Positions 1-8,148 of a DNA stretch of 64,000 bases are shown here, one piece after another (within the stretch, counting starts at the first letter, position 1; each line of letters starts with the position of its first letter). Made by a program: the position numbers and the translations under genes. The notes under the pieces were generated by a model. That model worked only from the letters and a program-made list of their open reading frames with translations. It was not told the origin of the DNA and did no database searches. Origin of the DNA: JBBPZK01 sp965219175 (GTDB taxonomy: Bacteria; Actinomycetota; Rubrobacteria; Rubrobacterales; Rubrobacteraceae). The stretch is taken from positions 62,001 through 126,000 of the forward strand of contig CBDCNI010000001.1 of the NCBI GenBank assembly GCA_965219175.1, given 5' to 3'.

Positions 1-848
1 CAGTTGCGGGCGACCCCGAAGCGGAGCCGCTGGTTCTGGTCCACGGCATCTACGCCGGGGCGTCTTCCTTCGAGTTCAGGAAGAACTTCGGAGAGTTGTC
101 GGAGAGCTTCCGAGTCTACGCGCTCGATTTGCTCGGGTGCGGTATGTCGGAACGCCCGGCGAAGCGCTACGGGCCGGAGGACGTAACTTCACAGATAGAG
201 GATTTCGTGCGCGAGGAGGTCGGGAGGCGGGCGCACCTCGTCGCGAGTTCCCTAAGCGGCGCGTTGGCTATCCCGGCCGCCGTCCGGAGCCCGAGGCTCT
301 TCGGTAAACTCGTGCTCGTCTGCCCGACCGGCTACGCCAGCCTGAGCAGGCGGTCTGGGCTTTTGGGAGACTTCATTTACGGGCTCTTCTTGGCGCCCGT
401 GCTCGGGGATTCGCTCTACCACGCCATCGTCTCGCGGCGGGGCATCCGTTACTACCTGGCGCGGATGGCTTACCACGACCCGTCGTTCGTGACGGAGGAC
501 CTGATCGACGGCTACTACCAGGCGGGGCATGGTCGAAGGGCGAAGTATCTGCCGGCGGCGTTCGTGGCGGGCAAGCTCAATATCGGGGTTGCAGACTACT
601 GGCCGCGGGCGCCGCAGCGGTCCCTGATCTGCTGGGGTTACGAAGCCAAGACCACGCCGGTCCAAGAGGCAGAGGACTTTCTACAGAACAACCCCAGATC
701 CGAGCCCAGAATCTTCAGGGACGCCGCCCTCCTGCCCCAGGACGAACGGGCCGATACCTTCAACCGCGAGGTACGAGAATTCCTGCTGCCGGATAACAAT
801 GCAGAGACGGAAACCGTTACCGGTCCCGGAGAGCCCGCCGACCGCTGA
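1..848 (+). CDS. alpha/beta-hydrolase fold protein, 5' end outside window
   Basis: The reading frame is open from base 3 to the TGA at 846-848, so the start lies upstream of the window. The visible part begins with the oxyanion-hole strand (LVLVHGIYAG) and continues with a DLLGCGMSERP segment and a nucleophile-elbow-like ASSLSGA, all typical of the alpha/beta-hydrolase fold (haloperoxidase/esterase type). The elbow SSLSG fits a G/S-x-S-x-G pattern loosely. A C-terminal aspartate/histidine is not obvious in the tail, so the catalytic set may be incomplete. The 3' end overlaps the convergent small gene on the minus strand by 32 bases. Substrate unknown. Confidence 0.75.
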   Translation, partial: VAGDPEAEPLVLVHGIYAGASSFEFRKNFGELSESFRVYALDLLGCGMSERPAKRYGPEDVTSQIEDFVREEVGRRAHLVASSLSGALAIPAAVRSPRLFGKLVLVCPTGYASLSRRSGLLGDFIYGLFLAPVLGDSLYHAIVSRRGIRYYLARMAYHDPSFVTEDLIDGYYQAGHGRRAKYLPAAFVAGKLNIGVADYWPRAPQRSLICWGYEAKTTPVQEAEDFLQNNPRSEPRIFRDAALLPQDERADTFNREVREFLLPDNNAETETVTGPGEPADR

Positions 849-1080
849 CCCCGACCTCGTTGCGGGCGTTTCCACCGACCGAAAGACTCTCCCACAGCGC
901 CCGCCAGACCGCTTCGGGCTCGACGGCGAAAGCCACCCGGAAAAGCGTCCGCGCGGCCCTGGAGCGCAACGAAGGCCCGCGATTAGCGAGCAAGGCGGCG
1001 CGTCTGTGCTCGGCCATCGCCAGCTCGCGAGACCTCTCGTCCCGGATCATCTCGTACAGCGCGTCTGGGTGCATGTTCAC
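817..1080 (-). CDS. small hypothetical protein (87 aa)
   Basis: An 87-residue protein starting MNMHPDALYEMIRDERSRELAMAEHRRAALLAN. Short actinobacterial proteins opening with 'HPDxLYEMxxDRxREL' are common and have no assigned function; I recognise that pattern, not a domain. The N-terminal half is a charged amphipathic helix and the rest is Arg/Ala rich. It overlaps the 3' end of the hydrolase gene tail to tail. I prefer this minus-strand frame to the plus-strand frames across the same bases because of its protein-like composition and the recognisable N terminus. Confidence 0.5.
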   Translation of the reverse strand: MNMHPDALYEMIRDERSRELAMAEHRRAALLANRGPSLRSRAARTLFRVAFAVEPEAVWRALWESLSVGGNARNEVGVSGRRALRDR

Positions 1081-1301
1081 CGGATCTCCCCATCCCTCGG
1101 ACCACTTTCGTTACACTGGTTATACAGCCCATCCGGCCATAAAAAAGACCTTTCTCGACGCGCTCTCGAAATACGGAAAAGCTGCTGTTTGAGCCTGAAA
1201 AAGAGTAGGTAGACGGCGCTTGCGAGCCGGACGCATCGCTCCCCGCTATAATGTCCGTTGCGTCGTTGGAACGGTCGGGTTACGGGGAGAGGAGGCGTTG
1301 G

Positions 1302-1985
1302 ATGGCTGAAGGCGAATTCCGGCTTCCGGGCTCATCTTACGAAGAGTTGGCGAACATCATCGTGGCTTATGGGACGCGCGACGAGGCGTCAAATCCAGGC
1401 GATGTGAGCAAGTTAAACTCCGTTCACCAGTCCAGTTTCAGCCGCAACAACGCTTTTCTAGCCGCCATCGGGATCCTGCAGGGTGAGAGAGAGAAGCTCG
1501 TCACCAGGACGGGGCGGGATCTGGCGCTGTCTCTGAGCCGCAAGGAACAGAAGGACATCCAGCGGGGGTGGCGTCGTATCATCTCAACCAACGAATTCTT
1601 GCAGAACGTCCTCTCCGCCGTCAAGCTCCGAGAAGGCATGATGCGCCCCGCCCTCCAGGCGTACATCGCCCACGTCGCCCGTCAGCCCAGGAATAAGCCA
1701 GTCATGACGGGCGCCAACGCGATCATCGACATGCTAAAAGCCGCCGGCCTCTTGGAAGAAGACGCCGGAGAACTGAACGCGACCTTCGACGTAGAATCGG
1801 ATCTCTACACGCCTGCCGGAGACCTGCCGGAGAACGAGACGGCTGCCACAGCATCGACCACGATAACATCGGGCGCGGGTCCGGCGCTGAACATCCACCT
1901 CCACATCAGATGCGACCCGGATGAGATCGAAGACCTCGCCCCAAAGCTCAGAGTCCTGCTCCGGGAGATCTCAGACTTCTCTTGA
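1302..1985 (+). CDS. hypothetical protein with winged-helix-like N half and 'INIHLHI'-type tail
   Basis: The start is set at ATG 1302 because GGAGAGGAGG lies just upstream (1285-1295); an upstream ATG at 1251 lacks such a site. The 227-residue product begins with a helical segment (YEELANIIVAYG) that looks like a winged-helix domain, followed by basic helices and a C-terminal segment (ALNIHLHIRCDPDEIEDLAPKLRVLLREI). A similar combination of a predicted winged helix with an 'IHI/IHLHI' strand tail occurs in DUF5343-like proteins, but I cannot confirm the family. No catalytic motif is visible. It stands alone between the minus-strand small gene and the phn operon. Function unknown. Confidence 0.65.
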   Translation: MAEGEFRLPGSSYEELANIIVAYGTRDEASNPGDVSKLNSVHQSSFSRNNAFLAAIGILQGEREKLVTRTGRDLALSLSRKEQKDIQRGWRRIISTNEFLQNVLSAVKLREGMMRPALQAYIAHVARQPRNKPVMTGANAIIDMLKAAGLLEEDAGELNATFDVESDLYTPAGDLPENETAATASTTITSGAGPALNIHLHIRCDPDEIEDLAPKLRVLLREISDFS

Positions 1986-2129
1986 AGTCACGCGCGAGGG
2001 GCACCGAGCTTCCGATAGCAGGTTGGATCCACCGCTTCGCAATGGTCGTCGAGAAGGTCGGTTAGAAAGCTCTCGCCCGTTCCTCCAGCCTGCGTCGTAT
2101 ACTGTTTCGGAGATTGTTTTCTCTATCAG

Positions 2130-2164
2130 TTGACGATTTTTACGACCGCGTGTTTTAGAAAGGG
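2130..2164 (+). promoter_or_regulatory. phnD promoter, probably leaderless
   Basis: TTGACG (2130-2135), 17-base spacer, TTTTAG (2153-2158), then six bases to ATG 2165. This spacing would start transcription at or within a base or two of the start codon. A GTG at 2171 with AAAGGG before it is an alternative start. Confidence 0.4.
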
Positions 2165-3052
2165 ATGTTTGTGATCCGGAAACTGTTTGTGCTCTTTTCG
2201 ATCTCGTTGCTCGCCGTAATTCTGGCTGGTTGTGGTGGCAGCGTTTCGGGCAACGCCTCGGGTGGATCCGGGACGCTTCGCGTCGGGCTGGTCCCGAACC
2301 AGAACCCGGGGAAGGTGCAGGCCGAGTACGAACCGCTCGCGAAATACCTCTCCAAGAAGGTCGGGGAGAAGGTGGATCTCTCGGTCCCGACCAGCTACAA
2401 CGCCGTGGTGGAGGCGATGGCGAACGACAAGCTTGACGTGGCCTACTTCGGCGGCCTCACCTACGTCCAGGCCCGGCAGCGGGCCAAAGTGACCCCGCTG
2501 GTCACGGAGATCAACCCGTACACCCACAACACGAAGTACCACTCCCTCATAATCGTGCCGTCCGACAGCAAGATAAAGAATGTTTCGGAGCTCAAGGGCA
2601 AGACATTCGCTTTCGGGAGCGTATCGTCTACCTCGGGCTCTCTGTACCCTTCGATCATGCTGAAACAGGCCGGCATCGACTACCGTAACGACCTCGGACA
2701 GAAGATCTACACCGGCGGCCACGACACCACGGCCCAGGCGGTGGCTAACGGCAAGGTTGCCGCCGGAGGCCTCGAAGACCGCATCCTGTACGAGCTCGAA
2801 AAACAGGGAACCATAGACAAGAGCAAGGTCCGGACCATAAAGCAGTCGGCCCCTATCGAAGGATACCCGTGGGTCGTGCGCGACTCTCTTTCGAGTAAGA
2901 AGAAGCAGGAGATCACAGACGCTTTCTTGAACATGAAGGACCTTAAACTCCTTGACCTGCTCCACGCCGAGGGCTACGCGAAGGTCAAGGCCAGCGACTA
3001 CGACTACATAGAGCAGCAGGCCAAGAAGCTCGGCCTGCTCACGGCCAAGTAG
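2165..3052 (+). CDS. phnD: phosphonate/phosphite ABC transporter substrate-binding lipoprotein (PhnD-like)
   Basis: Product of 295 residues. The N terminus is a lipoprotein signal peptide (hydrophobic LFVLFSISLLAVIL, lipobox LAGC near residues 21-24, lipidated Cys followed by a Gly/Ser linker). The mature part matches the PhnD/PtxB periplasmic-binding fold: GLVPNQNPGKV, the YNAVVEAMANDKLDVAYFGGLTY segment, FAFGSVSSTSGSLYPSIML and the GHDTTAQAVANGKV region are family signatures. It is first in a three-gene cluster with the matching ATPase and permease. The family binds phosphonate, phosphite or hypophosphite; no C-P lyase or phosphite dehydrogenase gene is nearby, so the substrate is open. Confidence 0.9.
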   Translation: MFVIRKLFVLFSISLLAVILAGCGGSVSGNASGGSGTLRVGLVPNQNPGKVQAEYEPLAKYLSKKVGEKVDLSVPTSYNAVVEAMANDKLDVAYFGGLTYVQARQRAKVTPLVTEINPYTHNTKYHSLIIVPSDSKIKNVSELKGKTFAFGSVSSTSGSLYPSIMLKQAGIDYRNDLGQKIYTGGHDTTAQAVANGKVAAGGLEDRILYELEKQGTIDKSKVRTIKQSAPIEGYPWVVRDSLSSKKKQEITDAFLNMKDLKLLDLLHAEGYAKVKASDYDYIEQQAKKLGLLTAK

Positions 3053-3061
3053 AATAATAGA

Positions 3062-3922
3062 ATGGGGTCTATCCGCGAACTCGCACTGGAAGGCGTGGGC
3101 GTCTCGTTCGGGGATGCCGCAGCGCTTCGCGACTTCACCCTGAGCGTGGAGCCGGGTGAGCGGGTAGCCGTGATCGGGGCCTCCGGCGCGGGCAAGTCAA
3201 CCCTTTTCCGCGCCCTGACCCGGAGCGTCGCCCTCTCCGGCGGCACGGTCACCATCGGAGGCCGGGACCTCTACGCGCTCTCGAAAAAGGGACTCCGGGA
3301 CTTGCGACGCAGGGTCGGCACCATCCACCAGGCTTACAACCTGGTTCCGCAGCTTCCGGCCGGGCTCAACGTGGCCCTGGGCGAGGTCGGGGGCATGAAG
3401 AGCGGGAGGGCGCTGCGTACCTTCCTCGCCGGTCCCGACGCGGCCCTCGCGAAACGTGTCCGGGGCGCGCTGGGGGAGGTCGAGCTCTCGGAGTTCGCCG
3501 GCACTAGGACGGCGGACCTCTCCGGGGGTCAGCAGCAGCGGGTCGCCGTGGCCCGGCTCCTGGTGCAGCGGCCGGAGATCATACTGGCCGACGAGCCGTT
3601 CGCCGCCGTCGACCCGGTGACGACCGAGAAGGTCCTGGAAGCGCTCCTCGCCCTCAACGCCGCGGGAGCCACACTCCTCGCCAACATGCACGACGTGGAT
3701 CTCGCCCGCCGCTTCCCGCGCGTCGTCGCCCTCCGGGAAGGCGGCGTCCACTACGACGGACCTCCCGACCAACTCACGGACGAGAAGCTGGCGCAAATAT
3801 ACCGGGGCAACCCCCGCGACGAGACGAGACCAGCCCCGGAGGAACGGCAAAGCGTGCAACATTGTATGGAGGATCCAATGATACGACTGACAGAGGGCCG
3901 CGATGGCGTCTCAGCCCACTGA
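3062..3922 (+). CDS. phnC: phosphonate-type ABC transporter ATP-binding protein (PhnC-like)
   Basis: ATPase of 286 residues. Walker A is GASGAGKST (about residues 39-47), the Q-loop is in IHQAYNL, the ABC signature LSGGQQQRVAVAR is near residues 154-166 and Walker B is IILADEPF. Length and motif order suit PhnC. It starts nine bases after the phnD stop with no good Shine-Dalgarno; TAGAAT at 3050-3055, partly made of the phnD stop codon, sits six bases before the ATG and might act as an internal -10. The last about 30 residues extend past the usual C terminus and overlap phnE by 20 bases. Confidence 0.9.
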   Translation: MGSIRELALEGVGVSFGDAAALRDFTLSVEPGERVAVIGASGAGKSTLFRALTRSVALSGGTVTIGGRDLYALSKKGLRDLRRRVGTIHQAYNLVPQLPAGLNVALGEVGGMKSGRALRTFLAGPDAALAKRVRGALGEVELSEFAGTRTADLSGGQQQRVAVARLLVQRPEIILADEPFAAVDPVTTEKVLEALLALNAAGATLLANMHDVDLARRFPRVVALREGGVHYDGPPDQLTDEKLAQIYRGNPRDETRPAPEERQSVQHCMEDPMIRLTEGRDGVSAH

Positions 3923-4751
3923 AGTAAAGCAACCAAGAGTCGGTGGGGCGGTCCCCCGCTTCTCCTGGAAGACGAGCCTGACCGTCCTGATCCTCCTCGG
4001 CTTGACCGGCTACAGCGTAGCGGGCACGGGATTCAACCTCGTTGAGCTCGTCACCAACACCGGACCGATCGAGAAGTTCGTCTCGGAGATGTTCCCACCC
4101 GACCTCTCCGCCGCCACGCTCGGCGCCACCGGAACCGGCATCCTCGAAACCTTCCAGATGTCCTTCCTGGGCGCCCTGATCGGCGCGATAGTCGCCCTGC
4201 CCCTCGCCGCGACAGGCACCCAGGCCGTCCCGACCGTCGGCGCTTCCAGTGGTGAACGCGTCGCGCTGGCGGTCCCCTACCACCTCGCGCGCTTCATCCT
4301 GAACGTCTTTAGATCCGTCCCGGACATCCTCTGGGCGCTCGTCTTCGTCGTCGCCCTCGGCCTCGGCCCGTTCCCCGGCACCCTCGCCCTCGCCGTCCAC
4401 TCAGCAGGCGTCCTCGGCAAGCTCTACAGCGAGACACTCGAAGCTGTCCCGAACCGTCCCGTGGAAGCCCTCCGGACGACCGGCGCGAGCGGCCTTGGAG
4501 CATTCCTCTTCGGACGGCTTCCACAGGCCATGAACCCCTTCGCCTCGCTCACCCTCTACCAGTGGGAGTGCAACATCCGCTCGGCGACGATATTAGGCTT
4601 CGTCGGCGCCGGCGGCATCGGGCAGGAGATACTGATCTCCATGCAACTCTTCGACTACCCGAAAGTCGCCACCCTGGTAGGAGCCACGATAATAGTAGTC
4701 CTCCTGGTAGACCGCTTCTCCGCCACAGTGCGCCGGAGGCTCGTCTACTAG
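3903..4751 (+). CDS. phnE: phosphonate-type ABC transporter permease (PhnE-like)
   Basis: Integral membrane protein of 282 residues. The first transmembrane segment is near residue 25, and several follow in the C-terminal two thirds. The EAA-type loop (EALRTTGASGLGAFLFGRLPQAMNP) that docks on the ATPase and the IRSATILGFVGAGGIGQE segment are PhnE family marks. The start overlaps phnC by 20 bases, so translation is probably coupled. Its TAG stop shares the palindrome CTAG (4748-4751) with the stop of the convergent restriction-endonuclease gene. Confidence 0.9.
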   Translation: MASQPTEVKQPRVGGAVPRFSWKTSLTVLILLGLTGYSVAGTGFNLVELVTNTGPIEKFVSEMFPPDLSAATLGATGTGILETFQMSFLGALIGAIVALPLAATGTQAVPTVGASSGERVALAVPYHLARFILNVFRSVPDILWALVFVVALGLGPFPGTLALAVHSAGVLGKLYSETLEAVPNRPVEALRTTGASGLGAFLFGRLPQAMNPFASLTLYQWECNIRSATILGFVGAGGIGQEILISMQLFDYPKVATLVGATIIVVLLVDRFSATVRRRLVY

Positions 4752-5548
4752 GGAAGAAGCGAAGTCAAAAACACTTTCCACTCTGTCTCCACGTCACGGC
4801 CGACAAAGAGGTGGTCGATCAAGCCCTGATGGAACAGGTCGATGAAGCGCTTCAGGTCAGATTTACGCGATGCCCATTGGTCTTTGCCATCCAGAAACAC
4901 GACGTGCTGAACCCGTGGCGCGCCGGATCTCTCCTCGAAGTCCCGCAACTCTCGACCGACCAGCGCACACTCATACACGGCGTCGCTCATCTTGCTGCCA
5001 CCTGCGGTCTTGCCCCAGTACTCTTTGATCTCCCACACTATCTCGGGGGAGTCCAGAGAGGGAATCGCTCCATCGAGGTTTCGAGCCGTGACGTGGAGCT
5101 GGTTATTAACCAACCACACACAGCGACGGTTTGGAGCCTTATCGAAACCCACTGACCGCTCCAAACAATGCTCACCCGCGATGTAAGATACTGCCGCAAC
5201 CATCGCTGCGGAGGACTGATGGTGATCCTGGCTCTTGGTCCTAACTTTCTTGACTTCCGCTCCGATCTGCTCGCAGTAAGCCAAGGCTTCTTCCTCCGTT
5301 CGCAACAAGCTCCGCGCGTTCTCGAAGTCATTCTCACGGTGTTTCAGATAGTCGAAGAACAGTTCGGCGTGTCCGGCGGGTATCGAGAAATCATGATTAG
5401 CGTCGACCTCCATTACGTCGCTCCGCAATTTCTCTTCCCATAGCTTTCGAGCCTCTCTATTCTGTCTCTGGACGACGGAGTAGAATCTGATGTAATCCCA
5501 CAATGGATGACGCCAACCTAAATCCCGCCACTTTTCGTTGGTATTCAA
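4748..5548 (-). CDS. putative type II restriction endonuclease of the RM module
   Basis: Product of 266 residues. A PD-(D/E)xK-like site is visible: strand SPEIVWEIKEYWG gives E173-x-K175, with D159 in NLDGAIP as a candidate first acidic residue. The HLWD-like start (GWRHPLWDYIRF) has no close Met codon, so I use TTG at 5548, which overlaps the TGA of the upstream HTH gene as TTGA; translation is then coupled to that gene. The setting is decisive: same operon as a controller-like HTH protein and divergent from a DNA adenine methylase. The recognition site is unknown, and I do not recognise a named enzyme. Function by context is likely, by sequence moderate. Confidence 0.65.
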   Translation of the reverse strand: MNTNEKWRDLGWRHPLWDYIRFYSVVQRQNREARKLWEEKLRSDVMEVDANHDFSIPAGHAELFFDYLKHRENDFENARSLLRTEEEALAYCEQIGAEVKKVRTKSQDHHQSSAAMVAAVSYIAGEHCLERSVGFDKAPNRRCVWLVNNQLHVTARNLDGAIPSLDSPEIVWEIKEYWGKTAGGSKMSDAVYECALVGRELRDFEERSGAPRVQHVVFLDGKDQWASRKSDLKRFIDLFHQGLIDHLFVGRDVETEWKVFLTSLLP

Positions 5549-5793
5549 TCGCTCCCCTGAACAGTGGATTTCGGAGGTTCTTCGAGCAACTGATGCGGCG
5601 GAATACTCAAAGCCCTAGCCAGACGGTGGATCATGGTGAGCGTGGGGTTCCTCTCGCCACGCTCTATACCGCCAATGTAGGTACGGTGAATGCCCGCCCT
5701 GTCTGCTAACTCCTCCTGTGAGTAACCAGCTTTCCCACGATATAGACGCACCGTAGCCCCAAACGCTCGACACTCCTGATCCTTCGAAGTCAT
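5545..5793 (-). CDS. XRE-family HTH regulator, restriction-modification controller (C protein) type
   Basis: An 82-residue protein that is almost entirely one HTH_3 domain: FGATVRLYRGKAGYSQEELADRAGI followed by recognition helix HRTYIGGIERGERNPTL. Size and fold match restriction-modification controller proteins. The start ATG 5793 is chosen over an upstream ATG at 5844 because the domain begins there and because TATAGT (5800-5805, minus strand) lies six bases before it with TAGACT 16 bases further up, a leaderless arrangement. The controller idea predicts binding to the dyad between this gene and the methylase. It is followed by the endonuclease gene with a 4-base overlap. Confidence 0.8.
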   Translation of the reverse strand: MTSKDQECRAFGATVRLYRGKAGYSQEELADRAGIHRTYIGGIERGERNPTLTMIHRLARALSIPPHQLLEEPPKSTVQGSD

Positions 5794-5799
5794 CGCCGA

Positions 5800-5844
5800 A
5801 CTATATGAAATGCTACTTGAAAGTCTACATAATATGAGTATCAT
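5800..5844. promoter_or_regulatory. divergent overlapping promoters and dyad operator of the RM module
   Basis: Rightward: TTGAAA (5817-5822), 16 bases, TATCAT (5839-5844), eight bases, ATG 5853 of the methylase. Leftward: TAGACT (5822-5827), 16 bases, TATAGT (5800-5805), six bases, ATG 5793 of the HTH gene. Both would give leaderless mRNAs. The dyad ACTT-GA-AAGT (5815-5824) covers both -35 boxes, resembling controller-protein boxes, which have ACT/AGT arms. Confidence 0.5.
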
Positions 5845-5852
5845 ACGGTTCC

Positions 5853-6746
5853 ATGATTAAGGAGAATGTATCCCCGGTTTTGAAGTGGGCCGGAGGCAAG
5901 CAGGGCATAGCCGTTCGGTTAGTTGAACTATTCCCCTCCGACTTCGATCGCTACTTCGAGCCGTTCGTGGGAGGCGGGAGCGTACTGTTTACGCTGCGGC
6001 CCCAAAAAGCCATTATCGGCGACGCGAACGACTGGCTAATCGATACTTACGAAGCCATTCGGGAAGACCCTGCTCAAGTAGCAAAATTACTCGATGGTCT
6101 GGAGAACACGAAAGAGGAGTATCTAAGAGTTAGGAGCATCCCTCCTCAAGAGCTTCCCCTATTTCAGCGGGCGGCTCATCTAGTCTATTTGAACAAGACG
6201 TGTTTCAGAGGGCTCTTCCGTGTAAACCGGCAAGGACGGTTCAACGTGCCTTATGGTCAGTACAACAGACGATATTACGATCCCGCCAACCTGAGAGCGG
6301 TGTCCGAGGCTCTCGAAAACATCGAATTTCGCCGGGGCGACTTCGAGCTGTGTTTACGAGACGTGGCTGAGGACGATTTCGTGTATATGGACCCGCCCTA
6401 CTACAAGCTCGGCGGTTACGCGGATTTCAACCGCTACACGAGAGACCAGTTTAGGGCGAACGACCAGTTCAGACTAGCCGCGTTGTGCAGGGAGTTGGAT
6501 TTGAGACGCGTGCGCTGGGCTGTCAGCAACAGCGATACGTCCTTCATCCGGGATCTTTTCGACGGATACCATCTGAACCCCCTCAAGAACCGCCGGGAGA
6601 TAAACTTGAACTCTCAAAGCCGTAATATCACGGAGCTACTGATCACAAACTACAAGCCGCAACCTCGATCTACGCAAGGAACCTTGTTCGACAAGTCCAC
6701 GTCAGAAACATTGGAACCCGTGACCGACTTACCTAAACACAAGTAG
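5853..6746 (+). CDS. Dam-type (D12 class) DNA adenine N6-methyltransferase
   Basis: Product of 297 residues. Motif order is that of the D12/Dam group: KWAGGK at residues 11-16, SAM-binding EPFVGGGS at 36-43, the target-recognition-side NKTCFRGLFRVN at 114-125, and catalytic DPPY at 180-183. The enzyme transfers methyl from S-adenosylmethionine to N6 of adenine; many relatives act on GATC, but the site cannot be read from sequence alone. No Shine-Dalgarno precedes ATG 5853, in keeping with the leaderless promoter described above. Its partner endonuclease and controller are transcribed the other way. Codon use is less GC-biased than in the flanking genes, which hints at transfer. Confidence 0.9.
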   Translation: MIKENVSPVLKWAGGKQGIAVRLVELFPSDFDRYFEPFVGGGSVLFTLRPQKAIIGDANDWLIDTYEAIREDPAQVAKLLDGLENTKEEYLRVRSIPPQELPLFQRAAHLVYLNKTCFRGLFRVNRQGRFNVPYGQYNRRYYDPANLRAVSEALENIEFRRGDFELCLRDVAEDDFVYMDPPYYKLGGYADFNRYTRDQFRANDQFRLAALCRELDLRRVRWAVSNSDTSFIRDLFDGYHLNPLKNRREINLNSQSRNITELLITNYKPQPRSTQGTLFDKSTSETLEPVTDLPKHK

Positions 6747-6765
6747 CTAGCCGAACCTCGCCCGG

Positions 6766-8076
6766 CTACAAGGCGCAGGTCCTGAAACCCACGAACAGGT
6801 CTCTCCGGGCGGGCAATCCGAAGTTGCGCCAGGTGTTGCGGAGCATGCGGGAGCGGGTGGCCCAGGCGCCGCCGCGCATGACTTTGTGGTCGCCGAACCA
6901 GGGCTCGGAGTATTCTTTGTAGGAGTCACGGACGAAGCCGGGGTATGGGCCGAAGTCGTCGGCGCACCACTCCCACACGTTGCCCATCATCTGCCGGCAC
7001 CCGAAGGCGCTGTCTCCCTCGGGGAAGGCCGCAACGTCCACGGGACCGAGCAAGCGCCCGTCCAGATTGGCGTGGCGCGGGGTCGGCGGCTCGTCGCCCC
7101 AGGGATAGAGGCGATTGTGTTCAGACGACGGTTCGGCGGAGGCGGCCATCTCCCACTCGGCCTCGGTCGGCAGACGGCGTCCGGCCCAGCGGCAGTAAGC
7201 CTCAGCCTCGTACCAACCGACGTGGATGACCGGCTGGTGGGGCGACAACGGCCCGGTCTCGTCGAAGTGGCGGCGGTTCCACCCGCCGCTCTGTTTCGAC
7301 CAGTAGACGGGGTGCTCCGCCCCGGTCTGTTCTAGCCACTTTGCGCCTCTCTCGCTCCAGAGGTCTTTGTTTTCGTAGCCGCCGTCTTCCACGAACGCGG
7401 CGAATTGCTCGTTGGTGACGGGGGCGCGGGAGATTCTGAACGGCGCGACCTCTACAGGGTGGGCCCACTTCTCGTTGTCGAAGACGAAGCCCATGTCTTC
7501 CGTCGCGCCGAGCATGAAGGTACCGCCGGGGATTTCCGCGTCTCCCTCGAAAGGTCCCGCCGGCCGGCCTTCGAGGACGCCGGGCTCCCGGTCGGAGATG
7601 GGTGGCTCCGGGAGGGCGTGGGTCTGGCGGGTGTAGGTGAAGGCTTCGCCGTGCATGTCCTCGTGGAAGGTGGCGAGTTGGGTAAAGTACGAGACCTCCG
7701 GCGTCGGTCCCTCTTCGCGCAACCGGTCCAGGGTCAGGTCGAGGACGCGTTGCATGTAGGACAGGGTCTCCTCGCTCGATAGCAGCGGCAGGTCCCAGCG
7801 GGTATCGTGGGCTACCTCCATCGAGTCGTAGAGTTCGTCACCCTGTTCTAGAATTCTCGAAGAGGTGAACTCCTCGTCCGTTACGCGGCGCAAGTTCCAC
7901 CGCTCCTGGAACCAGGCGAGGTGTCCAATCTCCCACAGGGGCGGGTTGACGATGCTCAGTTGCGGGCCAAGCATCTGCTCCTCGTCGAGGTCGCCGATCA
8001 GGTCGAGCGTACGCCTGCGGCTATCGGCTAGCATCCCGGCGAGCCGCTCTCTTTCTTCTTGCGAAACCTGCGCCAT
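6766..8076 (-). CDS. senA: SenA-like selenoneine synthase (EgtB homologue)
   Basis: Product of 436 residues with an N-terminal DinB-like helical bundle and a C-terminal FGE-sulfatase/SUMF1 domain (GGTFMLGATED through GFRTCAL), the EgtB architecture. The iron ligands are visible: H52 in WEIGHLAW, and H138 and H142 in HEDMHGE. EgtB joins hercynine and a thiol with oxygen; its SenA paralogue uses a selenosugar instead. The choice of SenA over EgtB rests on the divergent neighbours senB and selD, the known senABC set; no egtA/C/D is in the window. Start ATG 8076 has GGAGGAAG directly upstream. The open frame continues upstream antisense to senB, but that part is not protein-like. Confidence 0.75.
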   Translation of the reverse strand: MAQVSQEERERLAGMLADSRRRTLDLIGDLDEEQMLGPQLSIVNPPLWEIGHLAWFQERWNLRRVTDEEFTSSRILEQGDELYDSMEVAHDTRWDLPLLSSEETLSYMQRVLDLTLDRLREEGPTPEVSYFTQLATFHEDMHGEAFTYTRQTHALPEPPISDREPGVLEGRPAGPFEGDAEIPGGTFMLGATEDMGFVFDNEKWAHPVEVAPFRISRAPVTNEQFAAFVEDGGYENKDLWSERGAKWLEQTGAEHPVYWSKQSGGWNRRHFDETGPLSPHQPVIHVGWYEAEAYCRWAGRRLPTEAEWEMAASAEPSSEHNRLYPWGDEPPTPRHANLDGRLLGPVDVAAFPEGDSAFGCRQMMGNVWEWCADDFGPYPGFVRDSYKEYSEPWFGDHKVMRGGAWATRSRMLRNTWRNFGLPARRDLFVGFRTCAL

Positions 8077-8148
8077 CTTCCTCCATCCCGAAAGCGAAAC
8101 AAACCAAAATATATCTAAAATCGTATGTATGATACTAGATAGTGCAGC
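8077..8148. promoter_or_regulatory. senA/senB divergent promoter region
   Basis: This AT-rich 72-base gap separates the senA and senB starts. Plus-strand GATACT (8131-8136) is a plausible -10 for senB. No clear dyad was found, so a shared regulator is not evident. Confidence 0.3.
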
